A stretch of 64,000 bases of DNA from Zymoseptoria tritici IPO323. Its lineage: Eukaryota > Ascomycota > Dothideomycetes > Mycosphaerellales > Mycosphaerellaceae. The DNA is taken from the NCBI RefSeq assembly GCF_000219625.1, contig NC_018215.1:2542001-2606000 (forward strand). Reading direction: 5' to 3'. A program made the position numbers and the translations under genes. The notes beneath the pieces are model-generated. The model was not told where the DNA came from, did not search any database, and was given only the letters and a program-made list of their open reading frames with translations. Positions 1 to 11,642 of this stretch are shown here, piece after piece (position 1 is the first letter of the stretch; each line of letters starts with the position of its first letter).

Positions 1-1682
1 TTCTGACTCCTGGTCCACCAACTCGCGCAAGCACCGGAATGGCGCCGCCAGTGCCCGGATCAGCGACCGATAACAAGTCATACTTCAGCAATGAGCCTCA
101 ATCAGCAATATCAGATCGGAGAGCTAGTCGTGCTCCGCCGCCAGTTCCGCAGAGCCCGTTGACATCGCCACGCCCGCCACCTCCGCCGCGACCAGCCAAT
201 GCCGGTCGTTCAGCAGTACCTGCATATACTGACGATTCTGAAGGTCGTGGCGAAAGCGAATACGAGGGAGATTACGATACTGACATTGCATCTGGTGTGA
301 AGCACAAGGACGCATTGAAGTCTCAGCACGTACGCGACATCAGTCTTGACGACAGCACAACAGCCGAAAACAGCCCGGTTCAGCCTCCACTACCTCCACA
401 AACCAGTGCGCCCAGAGCAGTGCCGCCGCCTCCTCCTCAGCTCCCAACCAGGACACGACAATCCACCGACCTGCCTCGAGCCCCGCCGCCTTTGCCTCCT
501 GGATCGCAACAAAGCTCCGCCGACCAGGATGACGATTACGACCCGTTCCGCTACGAGAATCGCCGAGGTCCACCACCGCCTGCCCCTGTTGCCGTGCCCG
601 TCGCTGCTCCGTCATTACCACCACCTGTTCCGAGTAGAGAAACTGACGAAGGACAAGATAGCTCAGCAGATGAGATGTACTCAACCACTCCACCTCGTCG
701 TTCAGTAGAGCGCCCGCCTCCACCTCCTCCACAAGAGCGTGCGGTTCCTGCGCCACCACCTGCCCAAGCTCCACCTCCGCAGCCAGCTCCACCACCACAG
801 CGTGCGGCACCGAGAGAGTCCCTAGACATTCGCCGATCAGATACTACAGGTCGACGATCGATGGAATCAAGACCTGCCGAGGGCAATGGGCAGATCGCTG
901 CTGATGTGCCTCTTCCGAGTGACACTCAATGGTGGACAGCGTCGCAACCACTCCCACCTGCACTTCAACCTCGCAATGGTGTTGATATCCTCTCCGAATG
1001 CGAAGAGTCTACAACCTCGAAACGCGGCGGCATCACCTACATCTCCAAGGACATCTACGTCCTCTACATGGACTATAGTCAAACCATCATCACCGCACGC
1101 TTCGACTCCAAGAACCCGGCCGATATCAACCTCGAACAACGCCACCTCGCACCACCACCCAAACTCCGCCAAGACCAACTCGAGGGCTACTGGCAACGCT
1201 TCGGCCGCTCCATCGCCGAATCCGCCTCCTCTCTCGGCAACACCCGCAAAGACTCCAACGTCGGCGACGGCACATCTTTCGTCCTCGTCTCCACCCTCAT
1301 CGCCGCACATCCCAAAGCCCTGCAACCCGTCGGTACCCGCGCCTACGGCTCCATCATCTACGCCAACCTCGCCAACGCGTCCACCCTCCAGTACGACGAG
1401 ATCCGCGCGGGAGACATTGTCACGTTGCGCAATGCGCGATTTGAGGGCACGCATGGCGCGATGAAGCATAAATACAAAGCGGACTACGGACCGCAACACG
1501 TTGCGATTGTAGAGGAGTGGGATGGCACGAAGAGGGCGATTAAAGGCTGGGAACAGGGGAGGGATGGGAAGAAGGGTGGAGTGAGGAGTGAGAAATTTCG
1601 ACTTGGGGATCTGAAGAGTGGGGAGGTGAGGGTTTGGAGAGTTGTGGGGAGGGATTGGGTGGAGTGGGAGACGGAGAATTGA
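1..1682 (+). CDS. BBC1: Bbc1/Mti1-like actin-patch protein, 3' part
   Basis: The frame is open from the left edge, so the ATG at 39 is probably internal and the N-terminus (an SH3 domain in yeast Bbc1) lies outside the window. The first ~300 residues are proline-rich and disordered, with repeated PPPPP and PPxP runs that could bind SH3 domains. The last ~250 residues form a compact domain that begins near a WWTAS motif, continues through YVLYMDYSQT and GDGTSFVLVS, and ends in RVWRVVGRDWVEWE. I recognise this as the C-terminal domain of Bbc1/Aim3-type proteins. In yeast Bbc1 acts at cortical actin patches and restrains Las17-driven actin assembly in endocytosis. No intron is needed in the visible part. 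The family call rests on memory of the C-terminal domain; the function is by homology. Confidence 0.75.
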   Translation, partial: LTPGPPTRASTGMAPPVPGSATDNKSYFSNEPQSAISDRRASRAPPPVPQSPLTSPRPPPPPRPANAGRSAVPAYTDDSEGRGESEYEGDYDTDIASGVKHKDALKSQHVRDISLDDSTTAENSPVQPPLPPQTSAPRAVPPPPPQLPTRTRQSTDLPRAPPPLPPGSQQSSADQDDDYDPFRYENRRGPPPPAPVAVPVAAPSLPPPVPSRETDEGQDSSADEMYSTTPPRRSVERPPPPPPQERAVPAPPPAQAPPPQPAPPPQRAAPRESLDIRRSDTTGRRSMESRPAEGNGQIAADVPLPSDTQWWTASQPLPPALQPRNGVDILSECEESTTSKRGGITYISKDIYVLYMDYSQTIITARFDSKNPADINLEQRHLAPPPKLRQDQLEGYWQRFGRSIAESASSLGNTRKDSNVGDGTSFVLVSTLIAAHPKALQPVGTRAYGSIIYANLANASTLQYDEIRAGDIVTLRNARFEGTHGAMKHKYKADYGPQHVAIVEEWDGTKRAIKGWEQGRDGKKGGVRSEKFRLGDLKSGEVRVWRVVGRDWVEWETEN

Positions 1683-2177
1683 GCAGATCTTGAAGTGGGA
1701 GGGTAGAATAGAGGAGTGTTTTGGTGCATGGGGACCAAAAGTTAGGACGTAGGAAGAGGTGATGACGTTGATGGCGGGAGAGGAACTGATGGCTTTGCTT
1801 GTGAGCCGTTGGTCGATGAGGTGGTGTTGTTACTGCGTGTATACGATTTTTCGAACCCGCTTCGTTGCTTGCAATGTGTGTAATGGACAACTTTGTGGAT
1901 AACTCAGGTCGCTGGCTTGCGATTGACTGCTCGAGAACAAGAGTAGGGCGCCTCGGTGTGCTGTGCTATTCCATGCTGGGGTTTCTATTCTATCCCGTAC
2001 GCTGCAAGATGCTATGCTGATGCTGATGCTACGCTGAAATGCTCGACAAGCAACTCTATGTGGTAATTTACATGCTTTTCCTCTTCCTTTTCTGGGGAAG
2101 CCAATTTTCAAGCCCGACTCCTCCTCAACACCTCTTGGCGTCTGTCTCTACTCCCTCGCGGCACACCAGCATTTCAT
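1683..2177. other. Intergenic, convergent gene ends
   Basis: This gap separates the 3' ends of the Bbc1-like and FOL1 genes and should hold both terminators. I see no supported gene or repeat in it. Confidence 0.6.
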
Positions 2178-5100
2178 TCACTTCTCATACTGGTCCTTTG
2201 AGTGAATCTCGTGGACGGAATCATTCCTTGTTGGCTGAGTTTCAGCTTCCTCATCCCGCGACTGCGCTTCTTCGACGAGCTCGCTTTCCGTTCGCTGCAT
2301 TTGTGACCCTTCTTTCGCCTCTGTCTCGTGGGATGCCTCGTCTTCGCTTGAAGGGCTAGCAGATTCATCCTGAGTTGACTCGAGCTCAGTGCCTTCGTCT
2401 TTTGGTTCTGTCTGGTCGACGACACCATCCTCAGATGACGAGTCTTCGGCTGATTCATATCCTGAGTCTGCGTCGTCGACAGACTCGTCTCTGGTTGTCT
2501 GAAGGTTGACGTCGTCATGATTTGACTCTACCTGGTCCAGAGCTTCATTCTCGATTGACACGGGTTCAGTTGCTCCATCTGACTCAATCTCCCTCATGGC
2601 CGCTTCGGCGTCTCCGTAGAGGGCGGAACGTTCATCACTCAGCTCCTGCTCAGCCGCGGTCTCATTCTCGGCTGTTTGTCGTTCGTCACCTTGTATCTTC
2701 GACACGATCGCGTCGATTGACTCGTCCTCGCTGAGCAGAGATTCGACTTCTTCGTCCTTCGAATCCTGATCGGAGATGGTCTCGTCCTCGGTCGTTCGCA
2801 GGTCAGCGCTCTTTGTCCCGGATTGCAGCTCATCGAGTGGCTCATTCTCGCTTGGCTGATCGTCGGCTGATGCTTCATTTGGTGTCGGCTCGTTGACAGA
2901 TTCAGCTTGTATCGTTCTGTCCGACTCCGATTCGTTGGAAGCCGTGTTCTCATAAGACTGCAGACCAGCTTCTCCGACCCGGGACTCTGCCTCGTGAGCA
3001 GCTTCATCGTCGGCGTTGGGGAGCTCGACTGCATCGGCTTGCGGTCGTGTCTCGCTCGCAGCCTCGTCTGCGTTGAACATCAACTCGGCCGCGGCGGTCT
3101 TCGTCTCGGCCTCACTGCTCGCCTCATCTTTGCCCGTTTGGATGCTGGCAGTCTTCTCCTTCTTGTCTTGCTGTTGCTTCATACCTCTGTACATGGCGTC
3201 GGACATCCTCACCACTTGTGTCATAGTCTCAACATCATGAACCCTCACGATATCAGCTCCACCCGCAACTGCTTGCACGACAGTGGCTGCGGTACCTCCC
3301 ACTCTGTCGGCCGCTACCTTCGTGCCAGTGATCTGGCCGATGAAACCTTTTCGGCTGCTTCCTACTAGCCAGGGTACGGTTCTCACCATCGCGTTGTTTC
3401 TGAGCTGCTTGAAGTCCCGTAAAAGCTCCACGTTCTGTTCCGCTGTCTTGGCGAATCCGATGCCGGGGTCAAGGATGATTTTCCAGCAACGGATCCCGGC
3501 TTCGCGAGCGGCCTGGAGACGCTCGACTAGTTCTCTACGCACCTTGTGGTTGACCTGACCCATGTAGGTCGTGTTGACTTGAGACTGCATCGTTGCTGGA
3601 GTTCCACGCATGTGCATCATGATATATATGCACTTGAGTCGAGCGATCGTAGAGAGCATATCAGGATCAAGCAGGCCAGCAGAGATATCGTTGATGATGT
3701 GTGCACCAGCGTTGACAGCTGCTTCAGCCACAGACGCGCGATAGGTGTCGACCGAGATGGCGATATGCGCAGCTTCTGGCAGAGATTTGATGGCTTCGAT
3801 GGCCGGCAGAATGCGATTCATTTCTTCCTCTTCGGTGACGTCTGGTGCATTCGGACGGGAGGACTGACCGCCGATGTCGATGATGGTTGCGCCAGCCGCA
3901 ACGTGTGACAGGATCGTTGCTTTCAAAGCAGAAATGTCCGACAGTGCATGCACGCCGCCATCGGAGAACGAGTCCGGCGTTATGTTCAGAATCGACATGA
4001 CGTGCGTCCGACGGTGAGGATCTAAAGCCCGCAGTGACTCGCACAACGGTGCTAGAGGTGTCACAGAAGACATCGGAATTTTGGAACGGGGCAGCTTGTT
4101 CAGATGCTTAGTGGCGGTCAATCGTGTTGCTGGATGGTGCCAACTTCGACCGCTACTGAGACTGCGAATCATTAGTTAATCGGTAGCTTGCACTGAGGCG
4201 TGATAGATGGATCTTACTCGCATAGCGGACGCAAGACGAATTCGCGTTCTGTCATCAGGAGATGAGGCACAATCAAGCGCTCGTTGTTGATAATCTCCTG
4301 ATCGTAGGCAATGATGTCCAGATCAATGTTGCGAGGGCCTTTGTCGATGAACTTGACTCGTCCGAGGTCATTCTCGATGGCTTGAAGGCGGTCTAGTAGG
4401 TCCATTGGCGCAAGAGTTGTTTCAATCTTTTCTGAGTCAATGTAGCTCCCTCGAACGATGCATTCGAATAACTTACCTGGCACACGCCATTGAGGAAGCG
4501 ATCCTGATCCTCGACGTACATCGGCTCCGTCTCGTACAGGGGGCTAGTATCGATAATTCGAATGTCTTGACATTCGTCAAGCTTATCGCAGGCGTCTTCA
4601 ATGTTTCGGAATCGATCACCAACGTTGCTTCCCAGGGCCAAGAAGACGTTTCGTCGCCAATGTGGCTCTTTCCGTCCTTCATCCTCAACGATCTTCCGGT
4701 GTTCCTGGCTGGTATCATCTGGATCCCATCTTGCTCTAATCCTCCTACATCTCACTTTGTTCAAGACACTGGTGTTGATGTACTTTTCGAGGCCGAGGCG
4801 AACTTCCGTCCTCAGCGCCGTCAGCCCACGGATGTCGCAGTCAGTCGCTGTGGCAATTGGGCGAATGACGTTTTGGAATGCAAGGTCCCAAAAATTGGTC
4901 AGCTTTTCAATGCCCTGCGCATCGGACATGATATCGGGAGACAGCGACATCCCTGCTGTTTCGATTGTAATTGTCGTCTTCCCTCGCTGCGCTCCACTTT
5001 GGCTGCGAACGATGTCCCGCATGTCGGCTTTCACACGTCCAGGCAAAGTGTTCGAGAATCTGAACTTCATGTCCAGTCGCGAGGGGTCAGAGTTCGTACC

Positions 5101-8100
5101 GCTACCACAGGCCTTCTTGAGCAAGGGCGTTAGATAAACCTCGACGAAGGGCTCGGATGGCAATACCTCTCCCAGCCGCCGCAAAGCATGCCCTAAGCTG
5201 TTGAATGTGAATGGACGAACGCAGCAGAGCTCTTTCTCAACCATTTCGCGCAGGTCGGCAAAGCCTAATTGATCCGTGGAGGGCGGCTCGCTCGACTTCC
5301 AGCTTACACCAGCCACGACTTCTGCGCCGTCCACCATCTGGCCCAGTTCGAGCCTCGATTTCACCGTATCACTAGTCGTCGATCTTAGGTGGTATTCGGC
5401 GCAGTTTCCGTAGTCCTCTTCTGTCTGGGCATCGTGCTTTTCCGAGTCCCAGCTCTCCTCGTGGGCTGTCGTAGACGTGGCATCGTGTGTGGGGACGTGA
5501 GAATGAGCTGCAGAGGAAGTGTCGAGCTCCTCCACGGGTCTCGCGCGTCCGGGGGAGTCCTGATGGTCTGCAAGATCGTCCTGTGGGTGTTGGCGTTCCT
5601 CCCTCAGCTCATCAAAGGGGCCCTCGTGCTCGAGTGCATCCTCGTGCTCTTCATCCTCGTTCTCGAAGTCCTCAGCAGAGTGCTGCTGATCGTTCTCATT
5701 ACCCTCCTTCCTCATGTCGACTGCAGATAGCTTAATGCGCCATACATTGTTGGGGAGTTCCGACGTGGTGGTGGCCTTGTACCTGTCCAATTCGCGACGA
5801 CATTCTTTACCCAGTGCGGGCAAATCGTCCCAATTACCGCGTTCAACGATAGGACGAAGTACATGCTCAAAGGCTGCTTCCCACGTCTTGACCAGGACCC
5901 TCTCGCCATGGGCTACAGACAAGAATTGCAAGAAAGGCTGAGACGAGAATCCGAACGCCGCTCTAGCGTTCACCCATAAAGCTCTCTGCTGATCTTCGAG
6001 ACGGCGGATCACGCCTGTCATTCTGAGGCCCGCCGATTTCTTCTGCCGATCAAAGTGCAGTCTGACCATCAGCCGACCAGTGCTGATCTTGGGGCAGGAT
6101 GGAATGCTAGACTCGAAGGTCAAATGCGCATCGATTCCTGGTCGTCCAGGTAGAAGATTTCCTATTCGCTGCAATGCATCACGGAATTTCCCCAGAGTAA
6201 ATGAATCGATGCGAGAAATTTCTGCTGCCGCAAGGTGTTTGATATCAGCAAGCGACAACCTGTCTGAGTCGGGTGCATATTTTGAGCCCCAGACAATATT
6301 GAGCTTGGCTTTCCGGCAATCCGATACCTGTGCCATGCTTTCGTCCAACAAAACAGAGGAACAGACCGAGCCGCGGACAATCCGCAGGTGGAAATCGCTC
6401 GGTTCACTTCTTGTCGCTGCACTCTGCTCGTCTCTTCCTTGAGACGTCGCATCAAGCGCTGACCCCGCGACCTCACCGGCGTGGGATGGATCTTTCTCCA
6501 GGCTTTCTGCAGGTCCATTCTCCTGTGAGGGTGGGTCTCGGGCCACGGATATTTCTCCATCGGGCTCGATGACTCGAAAGGGAACCGTTGCATCCTTCTC
6601 TTCAACCGTCTGCTCGTCCGCTTCAAGTTCTGGTGCAAACTCAATGTCACTGGCATCTGCGACCGGAGCAGTATTGGCAGAAGCTTGAATATAGACATTT
6701 GCATCGCCGCTGCGAACTCTATCTTCGAATGTCTGTTCAGCTGCCCAGCGGGCCATCGCACGAGCGCCGTGTGGCTGGAGTGGTGCGATACTGACGTAAG
6801 CGTAGCCAAGGCTCAGGGAAGGGCTGCGGAACGCAAGAATCCTCAAGAGGGCTTCTGCAAGAGCAGAAGCGGCCGACACTGCATCGTCGAAAGCCGTTGC
6901 TTTGCTGATGCTCTCGATTACCACCTCGGCGGCACCCACGATATAAGCGACTTCCTCGGGTATCAGTGCCATTGTCTTTGCATTGGCTGTTGATTCGCTT
7001 GCTTGATTCGAGCTGACGAAGGCCCGAAGCTCTACGTCGATGGGGAGCCTGGATCTTGCACCAGCAATGGCTAGAGCTGAGATGTGAATGCGTGGAAGGT
7101 TCATCGTGAATCGGACTCCCGCTGGTCTTGGCGTTAAACTGATCCTGTAAGCCCTCGTAGTGCTTTCCCCACTGTCTGGTAATGGGATGGCCGCCGAGCG
7201 CAAGTAAATTGATGGTCTAGCAGCAGTGAGGAAGCATTCAAGACCCTTGCTGTCAGAACGTTGGCACGCAGCGTCGAAGATGGCGAACTCGTTGTCAACG
7301 TTCGATTTGCTGCTTTTCAAGGCTCTGGCCTTCCAGAATGTGTCGACACCCAACTTCGCTGATGCTTCGTCTGAACTACCTTGAATTAGGATTCCATATA
7401 CCCCGCGTTTCGCAAGTACTCACAGAGTTTTATCTTTCCAACCCAACCACGACCCGGAAGCATTGAAATCCGGTGTGAGCTTGATGGCAGAGTTTGCCTC
7501 CAGCGTCGAAAGCATCTTCGGCCTCTCGATATCGGGCTCGATAGCAGAGTGCGATTCTAAGACCGGGAGCATCTTCAGGTCTGATCCTTCATCACCATCG
7601 CTGCTCTTCCGCACAGTGCCATCACTATTCAGTCGAATGCGTCGGACGTAGCGTCGTCCACGTGGAAAGTCCCTGATTAGATCGATATTCAGTTGGGCCA
7701 GATCTAGCACAGATGGGAGAGGCGACAACTTCAAGTGCTCAAGAAGTGCTCTTTGGACATCGAGCATCATCGAATCGCATGATGTCCAGCTGCTATACTG
7801 CTTCGTGGCGCGGGAAATGGCAAGATTCAAGCTGTCGGTGATGGATCTGAAGACAGAGCCATGCTGCAATCTTTCACTTCCCTCAAGAGCAGGTGAAACC
7901 CCATCGAAGGCGGCAGGCTTGAGTTCGCCGCCTATCGCCCACACGAGGCCAAAATCAGTATCAGCAGATCTGAATGGCAATGCACTGCCGGTCCTGGTAT
8001 TGGCTTTAGTCGAGCTCCGTACGGTTGTGGGCTTGGAGAGAAGTATCTTATTGGTCTCCAAGGATATCCAGGGTCTTGATCGCAGGCCATCGCTAGACTT

Positions 8101-8684
8101 GCTGATCGCGCAATACACAGTCCATCCTGGGAGAGCGGTCTTGCTGAAGGTAGCCCTCCGCTCCAAAGATAGTGGCGACATCCTAGAAAAAAGTTGCACA
8201 AAAGCGTTTCGAGCATTGTCGCGATCTTTGAGCACGCAGACGGCGATTCTGGCGAGACATCCGAAGGCGTGCAAAGGACTGCTTGCAGCGAGAAGCTGTA
8301 TGTCAGAGTCGGAGTTGAAGGGCTTCCTCAGCGATGCAATCGTTGCCTGCCAGCTATCCTGGGCCGAGCCATGCGTATACAATTTGACCGCCGCTCCGCC
8401 GAAGTGCTTCGACATCGTGTTTGGACTACGCAGATGCGTTAGTGGAGCTTTTGGCTGGATTGAAGCTTTACTCACATCGCGAATTTGCTGGTAGAGTACA
8501 TCTGTAGGCAATTCTCTGGTCTAAATGCCTGCCAGTGCGATAATTGATCGCGTTCCGGTGGCAGCTCAGTAGTCGAAGATGCAGCGGAGACATCTGACAC
8601 CAGTGGTGTGTCTGATTGGCGTATCTTGCGGACATGATGTCGACTTTGCCGTATACGCCGCACAATAGCACGGCGTAGGGGCAT
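2178..8684 (-). CDS. FOL1: Multidomain folic acid synthesis protein (DHNA-like, HPPK, DHPS)
   Basis: Five exons, 8684-8476, 8425-7424, 7375-4477, 4426-4219 and 4162-2178, join in phase to 2,100 residues, far longer than usual Fol1. The start chosen is the first ATG; the N-terminus is Arg-rich without acids, fitting a mitochondrial presequence (yeast Fol1 is mitochondrial). Residues ~70-1300 hold diverged tandem modules resembling dihydroneopterin aldolase, spaced by acidic linkers. HPPK follows at ~1310-1440 (LALGSNVGDR, then ENDLGR and GPRNIDLDI). DHPS lies at ~1490-1770 (ILNITPDSFSDGG, DIGGQSSRP, DPGIGFAKT, SSRKGFIG, RVHDV). A ~310-residue acidic repetitive tail ends the protein. HPPK activates 6-hydroxymethyl-dihydropterin and DHPS condenses it with p-aminobenzoate. 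HPPK and DHPS look catalytically complete; activity of the aldolase-like part is uncertain. Confidence 0.88.
4427..4476 (-). other. FOL1 intron 3 with AAG acceptor
   Basis: The donor GTAAGT lies at 4476. The only acceptor that keeps phase and the HPPK alignment (NGVCQ then IETTLAP, as NAAVA then LETSLAP in E. coli FolK) is an AAG five bases past a CAG. The upstream CAG would shift the frame. Confidence 0.6.
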
Positions 8685-9370
8685 CTTGCCCGACACACTC
8701 ACGTGCTGGAGTAGTGTAGCAGTCTCAATGCATTGCGAGGGTGTGGTAGTGAGATGGCAAGATGCAGCATTTGTCTTGCACTAGCTGATGTGCTGTTCCG
8801 CGAAGTGTCAAATGCCGCATCAAGCGAGCAACGTCGATGGTATGCGGTGGAACTCCGGTGGCATTTGGTTGACCGAAGATGTGAGGTCGACAATATACTT
8901 TTTGGTATCAGGCATCTCACGTGGAAGTCGCGATCCACTTGTGAAATTTTGGCCGCAGCTTAGTTTCCTGCCTTGGTGCCTGAGGCATGACTCAGGTTGC
9001 ACGAAGAACAACGTCACGTTGTCTTTTGCCCTTCTTACCCGATCTCGAGGTCAGTGAGATACTGCCAGAAAGCATTCTTTCACGGCCATTTTGTCACGCA
9101 TTGATCGCGACGTTAATCGCTCACGGCTCAATCATGCATCGCTGAAGGCGACTCGTGATTTTCTCATTCGCAACAGCCGAGAGAAGCCGACCACATGTGT
9201 TTAGTCATGGCGCTTGACCTCCGAGGCCGAGGCTCCTTCTCCACAGTCTATGAACCTACTCCATCTTCCCCAACAACGCCCCGTTTCTTGTCTTCAAAGT
9301 CACGACTGGACATCATCCTGTTCTCTCTATCACACCTCTTCTCACATACCACATTCATACTACCGCAATC
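8685..9370. other. Divergent promoter region FOL1 / nitronate monooxygenase
   Basis: About 690 bp between two divergent starts. Short frames exist but none shows coding character. An extra 5' exon of FOL1 cannot be excluded, because a GTGAGT donor-like site sits at 8702 on the minus strand. Confidence 0.5.
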
Positions 9371-10629
9371 ATGTCTGCTCCCGACTCCTCCCCCCGTAAG
9401 CAACAACCCTCGGATCCAGGACCATCACATGCCAGCTAACACCTCCCGCAGAGCAGATCCGCACGGTGACGACTGATCTCCTCAAGATCAACCACCCCAT
9501 CATGCTCGCCGGCATGAACGTCGCCGCCGGTCCCAAGCTCGCCGCCGCCGTCAGCAACGCAGGTGGAATCGGAGTCATCGGAGGTGTGGGATACACACCG
9601 GATATGCTCCGGGAGCAAATCGCGGAGCTCAAGGGATACCTCAAGGACAAGAACGCACCATTCGGTGTTGATCTGCTCCTTCCCCAAGTCGGAGGCAGTG
9701 CTCGCAAGACCAAGTACGTGGCATGAAAAAAAACCGGGTGGAGATACGGGAACATACACTAACAACACCCTCAGCTACGACTACACCAAGGGCAAGCTCG
9801 GCGAGCTCACCGAGATCATCATCGATTCCGGCGCCCGTCTGTTCGTCTCCGCCGTCGGTGTCCCACCCAAGCAGGTCGTCGACCGCCTCCACGAGGCTGG
9901 TATTCTCTACATGAACATGATCGGACACCCCAAGCACGTCAAGAAGTGCCTCGAGCTCGGCGTGGACATGATCTGCGCGCAGGGTGGCGAGGGTGGTGGC
10001 CACACTGGAGATGTTCCCACGACTGTCCTCATCCCAGCTGTTGCTGAGCTCTGCAAGGGCCACAAGTCTCCCATGACCGGCCAGCCCGTGCAGGTCATTG
10101 CTGCCGGTGGTATCTTTGACGGCAGAGGTTTGGCCGCTGCCCTCGCTCTCGGTGCCAGCGCCGTTTGGGTCGGAACCCGCTTCATTCTCGCAGAGGTAGG
10201 CATCACTGCATTGTATCTTTCCCCAACAAATCTAACACCCCCTCTCAGGAAGCCGGCGCCCCCCGCGCCCACCAAGAAGCCGTCCGCACCGCCGGTTTCG
10301 ACGACAACGTCCGCACCATCATCTTCACCGGCCGCCCCCTCCGCGTCCGCAACAACCCCTACATCGCCAACTGGGAAGAGAACCGCCAGCAAGAGATCAA
10401 GGACCTCACATCCAAGGGCCACATTCCCGTCGAATGGGACATGGAGCGCATGGGCGACGATGTCGATGATGACACCATGGACAATGCCCGGCCGTTCCTC
10501 ATGGGCAAGGCTGCGGCGGTTGTGAATCATAAGAAGTCGGCGAAGGTGATTATTGATGAGATGGTGCAGGGTGCTGTTGATACTTTCCATGCGAACTCTT
10601 CGACGTTGTCGGGTAAGAGTAAGTTGTAG
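9371..10629 (+). CDS. Nitronate monooxygenase / 2-nitropropane dioxygenase family
   Basis: Four exons, 9371-9395, 9452-9713, 9775-10195 and 10249-10629, give 362 residues with all phases closed. The enzyme class is FMN-dependent TIM barrels that oxidise alkyl nitronates such as propionate 3-nitronate. Diagnostic stretches are HPIMLAGMN near the N-terminus, SNAGGIGVIGG, GVDLLLPQ, CAQGGEGGGHTGD with the family's conserved glycine/histidine flavin-site region, and IAAGGIFDGRG followed by GASAVWVGTRF, the phosphate-binding end of the barrel. No signal peptide is seen, so it is probably cytosolic. The first exon encodes only about eight residues, and its join follows a GTAAGC donor and a CGCAG acceptor. 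The length is normal for the family. The substrate in this organism is not known; detoxification of nitronates is the usual role. Confidence 0.9.
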
Positions 10630-11256
10630 ATGGGAAAAGGGGCGGGGTGGATGTAGGGATTGTGGTTTGAGAGCTTCAAAATGTTGTTTTTATTTTGAAC
10701 GGAAGCAGTCATTCGTCGATTTGATGGTTCTCGTTGTTTGGATCTACTGACTAGATGAACTTCCTGCCTTTCTGAGAACAGGATAGCTTACGAGTGCGGT
10801 GAAATGCGTCCACGTCTCGAGCAGTTTGCAAAAGAGTGTACAATGTCTCGATATTCTTTACATTAGTCTAACCTCCGTGATATTCACTCCCACGTCGTTG
10901 AACCGAGCAAAGCCATCCTGGACCTTATCCGTGCGCTCGTCGACGCTTCATATCGTGCATTGCTTTGGTACATGTGACCAGCTGCACCACAGTCTCAGCC
11001 CTGGAGTGGAGTCTCCCTGTCCGATGTTGATTCGAGAAAGCCCTACATCTTCAGAGGATATGCTCAATCTCACCATCCGACATTCGTCCAGCTCGCTATG
11101 CACGCTCCCAGAAGCATAGAGTGGTCGAAAATCGCACCGGTCCGGTAAGCACCCATCTCTGACCATATAATGAAGCCGCTCCCAGGCGCCTTGGACCGCA
11201 AGCGGATCACCAGTTCACACCAACCACATCCCAATCCATAACCACACGCTCATCCC
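10630..11256. other. Intergenic, convergent gene ends
   Basis: Lies between the 3' ends of the nitronate monooxygenase and EMC6 genes. No supported feature seen. Confidence 0.6.
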
Positions 11257-11642
11257 TCACGCCTTACAAAGCCCATAAAACAACGTCCAAGTCAAAACAA
11301 AACTCATCAAACCCCCAAATAAATCTCCCATCCACAAATCACTCCCGGGACTCCAAAAGTACGCTTCGGCTTTCTTCTCCGCTTTCAAAGAGAAAATGAG
11401 TAGGGATACGATTCCGGTGCCGATGAAGTAGAAGATGAAACCGGGGAGGGATTCCAGACCGATTGTTCCCGCTGCGACGCCGAAGAGGGAGGCTGTTAGG
11501 GCGCGGATGTTGGAGACTGTCTGTGAGGAGGTTAGGAGGGTGGGATGCAGGAGGGTGAGGGAGAGGGGAGATGTACTCGCATGTTGTGTTGGACGGAGTC
11601 TTGGACGATGGGGGAGATGGCTAGTTCGCGTTCGTCTATCAT
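11257..11642 (-). CDS. EMC6: ER membrane protein complex subunit 6
   Basis: Two exons, 11642-11577 and 11520-11257, join in phase to 109 residues, the usual size. The first exon encodes MIDERELAISPIVQDSVQHN and a further MR. The second starts TVSNIRALTASLFGVAAGT and includes two or three hydrophobic segments (LPGFIFYFIGTGIVSLLIFSL and FGGLMSFVLTWTLFYG). The pattern matches EMC6/Rab5-interacting family proteins; human EMC6 has the parallel segments RTSVSALSGAAAG and GFIFYLLAS. EMC inserts tail-anchored and multipass proteins into the ER membrane. The 56-nt intron has a GTACAT donor and CACAG acceptor. The gene is divergent from PCNA, with ~470 bp between starts. The short ORF is easily missed without the first exon. 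Confidence 0.9.

Noticed and set aside
340..1890. Several long open frames on both strands over the Bbc1-like gene
   Set aside because: They are shadows caused by high G+C and low-complexity proline codons; only one frame gives a recognisable domain.
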